Source: Candidatus Jidaibacter sp. | GTDB lineage: Bacteria > Pseudomonadota > Alphaproteobacteria > Rickettsiales > Midichloriaceae | Length of the DNA: 7,814 nucleotides | Reading direction: 5' to 3' | Assembly (NCBI GenBank): GCA_021298045.1 | Contig: JAJTHY010000152.1 | Coordinates: 1-7,814, forward strand | Part shown: positions 5,371 to 7,814 of the stretch, piece by piece | Position numbering within the stretch: position 1 is the first letter of the stretch | Layout: the number at the start of each line of letters is the position of its first letter | Translations under genes and position numbers: made by a program | The notes under the pieces: model-generated | Told to the model about the DNA's origin: nothing | What the model saw: only the letters and a program-made list of their open reading frames with translations | The model's database searches: none

Positions 5371-5983
5371 GGGATTTGTTTATTTATCAGAAGTTGACCC
5401 AACTATTATACAAGATATGCGATATGCTGGTAATGATAACTTCATGGGGAGGCCAGCCTTAGGCTATGAAAAGCCAGTTGCCATCTTAACCGAAGTTGCA
5501 GCACAAGCGCTTAAAGCTGCACAAAAAACTTTTGCTGTCTTGGGGTATAAAATAATAGTCTATGATGCTTACAGACCGCAAAGTGCTGTGGATGACTTTT
5601 GGGGTTGGGCAAATGACAAAGAAGATTTATTGATGAAGGAAATCTATTACCCAGACTATAAGGATAAGACTTTGCTATTTTCGGATGGTTTTATCGCCCG
5701 CCTTTCTAAACATAGCAGAGGAAGCGCAGTAGATCTTAGTCTAGTTGACAGCAAAACAGGGGAAGAAGTATATATGGGAGCGCCTTTCGACTTCTTCGGC
5801 GAGGTTTCCCACACTGCCTGCCCTACTATAACAGATGATGCAAAGCGCATGCGTCAAATACTAAAGCAAGTTATGGAGAACCATGGCTTTGATAATTACA
5901 GAAAAGAATGGTGGCACTACGAATTTTTAAATGAGCCCTTCCCCCGCAAACCAGAAGACCATTTTAACTTCCCGGTTAGGTGA
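5357..5983 (+). CDS. ddpX: D-alanyl-D-alanine dipeptidase (VanX/DdpX, peptidase M15D)
   Basis: This encodes 208 residues, full length for the family. It hydrolyses the free dipeptide D-Ala-D-Ala to D-Ala, either recycling wall fragments or limiting the precursor pool. The zinc and catalytic set is complete: SKHSRGSAVD (117-126) gives ligands H119 and D126, EWWH (184-187) gives the general base E184 and ligand H187, and R73 in YDAYRPQSA (69-77) matches the transition-state arginine of VanX. DMRYAGNDNFMGRP (20-33) is also a family hallmark. There is no signal peptide, so it acts in the cytoplasm. AGG (5349-5351), inside the preceding gene, is its probable ribosome site, and the overlap suggests coupling. 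No vanA/vanH ligase or reductase lies alongside, so vancomycin resistance is not implied; housekeeping peptidoglycan turnover is more likely. Confidence 0.95.
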   Translation: MALPKGFVYLSEVDPTIIQDMRYAGNDNFMGRPALGYEKPVAILTEVAAQALKAAQKTFAVLGYKIIVYDAYRPQSAVDDFWGWANDKEDLLMKEIYYPDYKDKTLLFSDGFIARLSKHSRGSAVDLSLVDSKTGEEVYMGAPFDFFGEVSHTACPTITDDAKRMRQILKQVMENHGFDNYRKEWWHYEFLNEPFPRKPEDHFNFPVR

Positions 5984-5996
5984 TACAACTGAAGCG

Positions 5997-6686
5997 TTAT
6001 GCTTCCGGATCTGCAAAATACCCTTCAACTAATTCAATCGCTGAATTATTAAACGTCAATGATTGAAACTTATCTAGCCAGTTAGTTTTAGCGGCCTCTG
6101 GCTGTTCATTCTTAGCAGGAGCAACAGGTTGATTTGGCTCCTCTTCATTTGATGCCTCAATTGTTTTCTCGGTAGGAGTAATTTCCTCACCCCTTATGAA
6201 AAACTTAACCGATGGATGTTCAGCGGCAAACTGTTGTAGTTTTTCTATATTACTAGCAGTCTTTGGTGATTCAAGGTCAAAGCACACAAGTCTAACCTCA
6301 AAGATGTTGTGATTTTCTGCAATCTTTAGTAAATTTTCTAACAATCCATCAGTAATAGTGTGTCCTGCAGGCTTGCCTGGTTCAAAAGTAATCAAATAGG
6401 TATTTGTAATCAAGTGATCAATGGTAGTATCGAATGGTGCTGACATTACCAATTCTTTCAAGCCTTCATGAATTTTCAAAGTTTTGAGATTATATCTATT
6501 TTCTTTTATTTTTTCAAGGATATACTCCGCGTCGGCTTCATTTAAATCTACCTTTGGTATTCCAAATAAATCAAGAGTACCTTCATTATCTACGCGCGCT
6601 CTATCAACCTCTGCTTTAACCGCAGGCGTACAATAATACCAATAATAAAAATTGTTGTACAAACCTGAAAGACTTAACGAGTACAC
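5997..6686 (-). CDS. Hypothetical protein with weak leucine-rich-repeat character
   Basis: This encodes 229 residues and I do not recognise the family. The start is a GTG at 6686, supported by GGAG 7 bases upstream on the minus strand and by a well-formed promoter. The first 20 residues are very aromatic (NNFYYWYY, 11-18) but do not make a standard signal peptide. The middle (about 46-165) alternates helices with leucine-spaced strands such as NLKTLKIHEGLKELVM (66-81) and IFEVRLVCFDL (128-138), which resembles leucine-rich-repeat or alpha/beta-repeat architecture. Residues 168-202 form an acidic Pro/Glu/Ala linker (EEEPNQPVAPAKNEQPE), followed by a short C-terminal segment containing a tryptophan. 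It converges on ddpX with 13 bases between stops. A protein-interaction or host-directed role is conceivable but is speculation. Confidence 0.75.
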   Translation of the reverse strand: MYSLSLSGLYNNFYYWYYCTPAVKAEVDRARVDNEGTLDLFGIPKVDLNEADAEYILEKIKENRYNLKTLKIHEGLKELVMSAPFDTTIDHLITNTYLITFEPGKPAGHTITDGLLENLLKIAENHNIFEVRLVCFDLESPKTASNIEKLQQFAAEHPSVKFFIRGEEITPTEKTIEASNEEEPNQPVAPAKNEQPEAAKTNWLDKFQSLTFNNSAIELVEGYFADPEA

Positions 6687-6711
6687 AGAAAAACTCCATT
6701 AAATATTATTT

Positions 6712-6741
6712 TTGACATTTTATATCATGCAAACCCATATT
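6712..6741 (+). promoter_or_regulatory. Probable promoter of the GTA tail gene unit
   Basis: A perfect consensus TTGACA (6712-6717) is followed after 18 bases by CATATT (6736-6741), which matches four of six -10 bases. Transcription would start near 6748 with a leader of about 84 bases before ATG 6832. A second -10-like TATAAG at 6786-6791 exists without a convincing -35 box. Confidence 0.45.
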
Positions 6742-6747
6742 CAGCAA
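6719..6747 (-). promoter_or_regulatory. Probable extended -10 promoter of the minus-strand LRR-like gene
   Basis: On the minus strand TTGCTG (6747-6742) and TATAAA (6724-6719) are 17 bases apart, and TG sits one base before the -10 box, forming an extended -10 element. Transcription would start near 6712, leaving about 25 bases of leader that includes the GGAG ribosome site before the GTG start. It overlaps the plus-strand promoter at 6712-6741. Confidence 0.5.
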
Positions 6748-6831
6748 ATATTTTATTTTTTTACCTTTCATGACTTCCATGCACCCTATAAGGAGAAGTA
6801 AACTACCTGTACAAGATATTAGGTAATTATC
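6748..6831 (+). promoter_or_regulatory. Leader with a displaced Shine-Dalgarno and possible start-site stem
   Basis: A strong Shine-Dalgarno sequence, AAGGAG (6790-6795), has no ATG, GTG or TTG at usable distance. The actual start at 6832 is preceded by AGGT (6821-6824) at 7 bases. TACCT (6804-6808) can pair with AGGTA (6821-6825), and TTACCT (6761-6766) can pair with AGGTAA (6821-6826), so two mutually exclusive stems could hide that site. An 18-codon reading frame (6770-6826) ends 5 bases before the gene start, but it has no ribosome site of its own. Regulation of translation is possible, not shown. Confidence 0.3.
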
Positions 6832-7224
6832 ATGAAACAAATTAAAGCAACATTAGTTTTGGAGCATCAGGAGGCCGCAACTAATGCACGCAATATAGCA
6901 AATATTCTTATTAGAAAACTTTTGGAGGATTCAAGCAAGGAAGAGGATTTTCTCAAGGCGATACAGGTCTCGAGTAAGGCATCATTAGCATTACAAAGGC
7001 TATGCTCTACCTTAGCAAATCTTATCTCAATGGACCATGCACTTCTGGAGCGACAGATTGAACTGTCGGAAAGCACTGCACGGAACAACCAAATCAATCG
7101 TCATGATTGTGAGCTTGTAATAGGCCTTGCACGCAATTGGGGGCTATTAAAAGAAAACTGTGATGAGCAAATAGATAAAATAATTGAGCAATACGAAAAT
7201 AATGAGAGAGGCAATCATGAGTAA
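6832..7224 (+). CDS. Small all-helical protein upstream of the GTA tail gene
   Basis: This encodes 130 residues with no family I can name. The composition is almost entirely helix-forming, without proline or strand-like segments. It has probable long amphipathic helices at about 8-32, 37-66 (ASLALQRLCSTLANLI, 49-64), 68-83 and 91-126, so a coiled-coil or helical bundle is likely. There is no signal peptide or membrane segment. It overlaps the start of the DUF2460 gene by 8 bases (ATGAGTAA, 7217-7224), and the GAGAGG used by that gene lies in its last codons, so the two are translated together. This suggests a role in the same GTA or phage-like particle. Candidates are a small terminase-like packaging protein, a tail assembly chaperone or a short tape-measure equivalent; sequence alone does not decide. 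Confidence 0.8.
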   Translation: MKQIKATLVLEHQEAATNARNIANILIRKLLEDSSKEEDFLKAIQVSSKASLALQRLCSTLANLISMDHALLERQIELSESTARNNQINRHDCELVIGLARNWGLLKENCDEQIDKIIEQYENNERGNHE

Positions 7225-7814
7225 CGCTTCTATAAAATTTTCAAATATCCGCTTTCCCGAGCATCTTTCATTGGGCGCAGTTGGGGGGCCAATTTTTTCA
7301 ACCGATATAGTAACAACCAAAAGTGGCAATGAGCAACGAAATATAGATTGGCTCCATGCGCGCAATCGCTACAACATTGCAACTAGTGTGAAAAATAAGG
7401 AAGATTTCGCACTGATAATTCTCTTTTTCCGCATCCATAAAGGTAGGGGAATCGGCTTTAGATTTAAAGACTGGATTGATTACAGCGCGACCAAGCAGTT
7501 AATTGGGTTTAGCAAAAATGGGGTCAAGGAATATCAATTGATTAAAACTTATGTAGTGCAAGACCAAATAGATATAAGAGTTATCACCAAGCCAGTTTTG
7601 GGTACTGTTACTCTTAATATAGGAGGACATACACAATATAAATACAAAGTTGATTATGATACCGGCATCGTGACCTTTGAGGAAGATTTACCAGAGGGTC
7701 TTGAAATCAAAGCTGACTTCGAATTCGATGTTCCTGTGCGTTTTGATACTGATGAACTTAAGGTAATTTCCATGGATGTGCAGGATGCTGCAATCGAAAT
7801 TCCACTTATAGAAA
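7217..7814 (+). CDS. DUF2460 (TIGR02217) phage/GTA distal tail protein, cut by the window edge
   Basis: The frame is open for 199 codons to the right edge; family members are about 200-215 residues, so only a short C-terminal part is missing. DUF2460 proteins correspond to gene 12 of the Rhodobacter capsulatus gene transfer agent, the distal tail protein that joins the tail tube to the baseplate. Hallmarks are all present: the opening FPEHLSLGAVGGPIFSTDI (13-31), SGNEQRNIDW (36-45), GRGIGFRFKDWIDY (76-89), and the late FDVPVRFDTD (170-179). ATG 7217 is preceded by GAGAGG at 6 bases and overlaps the stop of the helical gene. All motifs look intact, which argues against decay. The usual upstream GTA tail genes are not in this window, so this gene appears to be outside a full cluster. 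Confidence 0.93.
   Translation, partial: MSNASIKFSNIRFPEHLSLGAVGGPIFSTDIVTTKSGNEQRNIDWLHARNRYNIATSVKNKEDFALIILFFRIHKGRGIGFRFKDWIDYSATKQLIGFSKNGVKEYQLIKTYVVQDQIDIRVITKPVLGTVTLNIGGHTQYKYKVDYDTGIVTFEEDLPEGLEIKADFEFDVPVRFDTDELKVISMDVQDAAIEIPLIE

Noticed and set aside
5991..6005. GAAGC-GTTAT-GCTTC hairpin between the convergent ddpX and LRR-like genes
   Set aside because: Five base pairs and no T-run on either strand; too weak to call a terminator.
6770..6826. 18-codon frame as a real leader peptide gene
   Set aside because: No ribosome site before its ATG and no run of regulatory codons; kept only as part of the leader observation.

Overview
This AT-rich window is most likely chromosomal DNA of an alphaproteobacterium, and probably a host-associated one of the Rickettsiales type. 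Four things point there: a DUF2460 (TIGR02217) gene of the kind found in alphaproteobacterial gene transfer agents (GTAs), a DUF2066 protein with the alphaproteobacterial central motif, a compact proteobacterial set (YciB, YgfZ, RatA/Coq10, a RodZ-like protein), and several secreted or repeat-like proteins of unknown function. The taxonomic call is inference from gene content and base composition; no rRNA or other marker is present.

Layout. Positions 1-264 hold no recognisable gene. A secreted protein of unknown function (265-1086, +) ends in a hairpin-plus-T-run that looks like a Rho-independent terminator. A RimJ/RimL-type GNAT acetyltransferase follows (1248-1841, +) and overlaps tail-to-tail by 9 bases with an exported DUF2066 protein on the minus strand (1833-2687). 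Divergent from that gene, a tight six-gene plus-strand operon runs from 2718 to 5983: yciB, ygfZ, ratA/coq10-like, a RodZ-like HTH membrane protein that stops just after its membrane helix, a prepilin-peptidase-like zinc/membrane protein without the aspartic protease part, and a complete VanX/DdpX D-Ala-D-Ala dipeptidase. Gaps inside the operon run from a 26-base overlap to 31 bases, so one transcript and translational coupling are likely.

A minus-strand gene of unknown function with weak leucine-rich character (5997-6686, GTG start) converges on the operon. Its promoter overlaps the promoter of a divergent plus-strand unit that holds a small all-helical protein (6832-7224) and the DUF2460/GTA distal tail protein (from 7217 off the right edge). 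No other tail or capsid gene precedes them here, so this looks like a GTA gene detached from a full cluster, as is known for Rickettsiales.

How the genes may work together: the operon has an envelope theme. YciB and RodZ-like proteins belong to elongation and septation biology, and VanX removes D-Ala-D-Ala dipeptide from the peptidoglycan precursor pool. YgfZ (Fe-S enzyme maintenance) and RatA/Coq10 (quinone function) are respiratory housekeeping. Two of the six members look like minimised versions of larger families. The least explained parts are the secreted protein at the left, the LRR-like protein, and the helical partner of the GTA tail gene.
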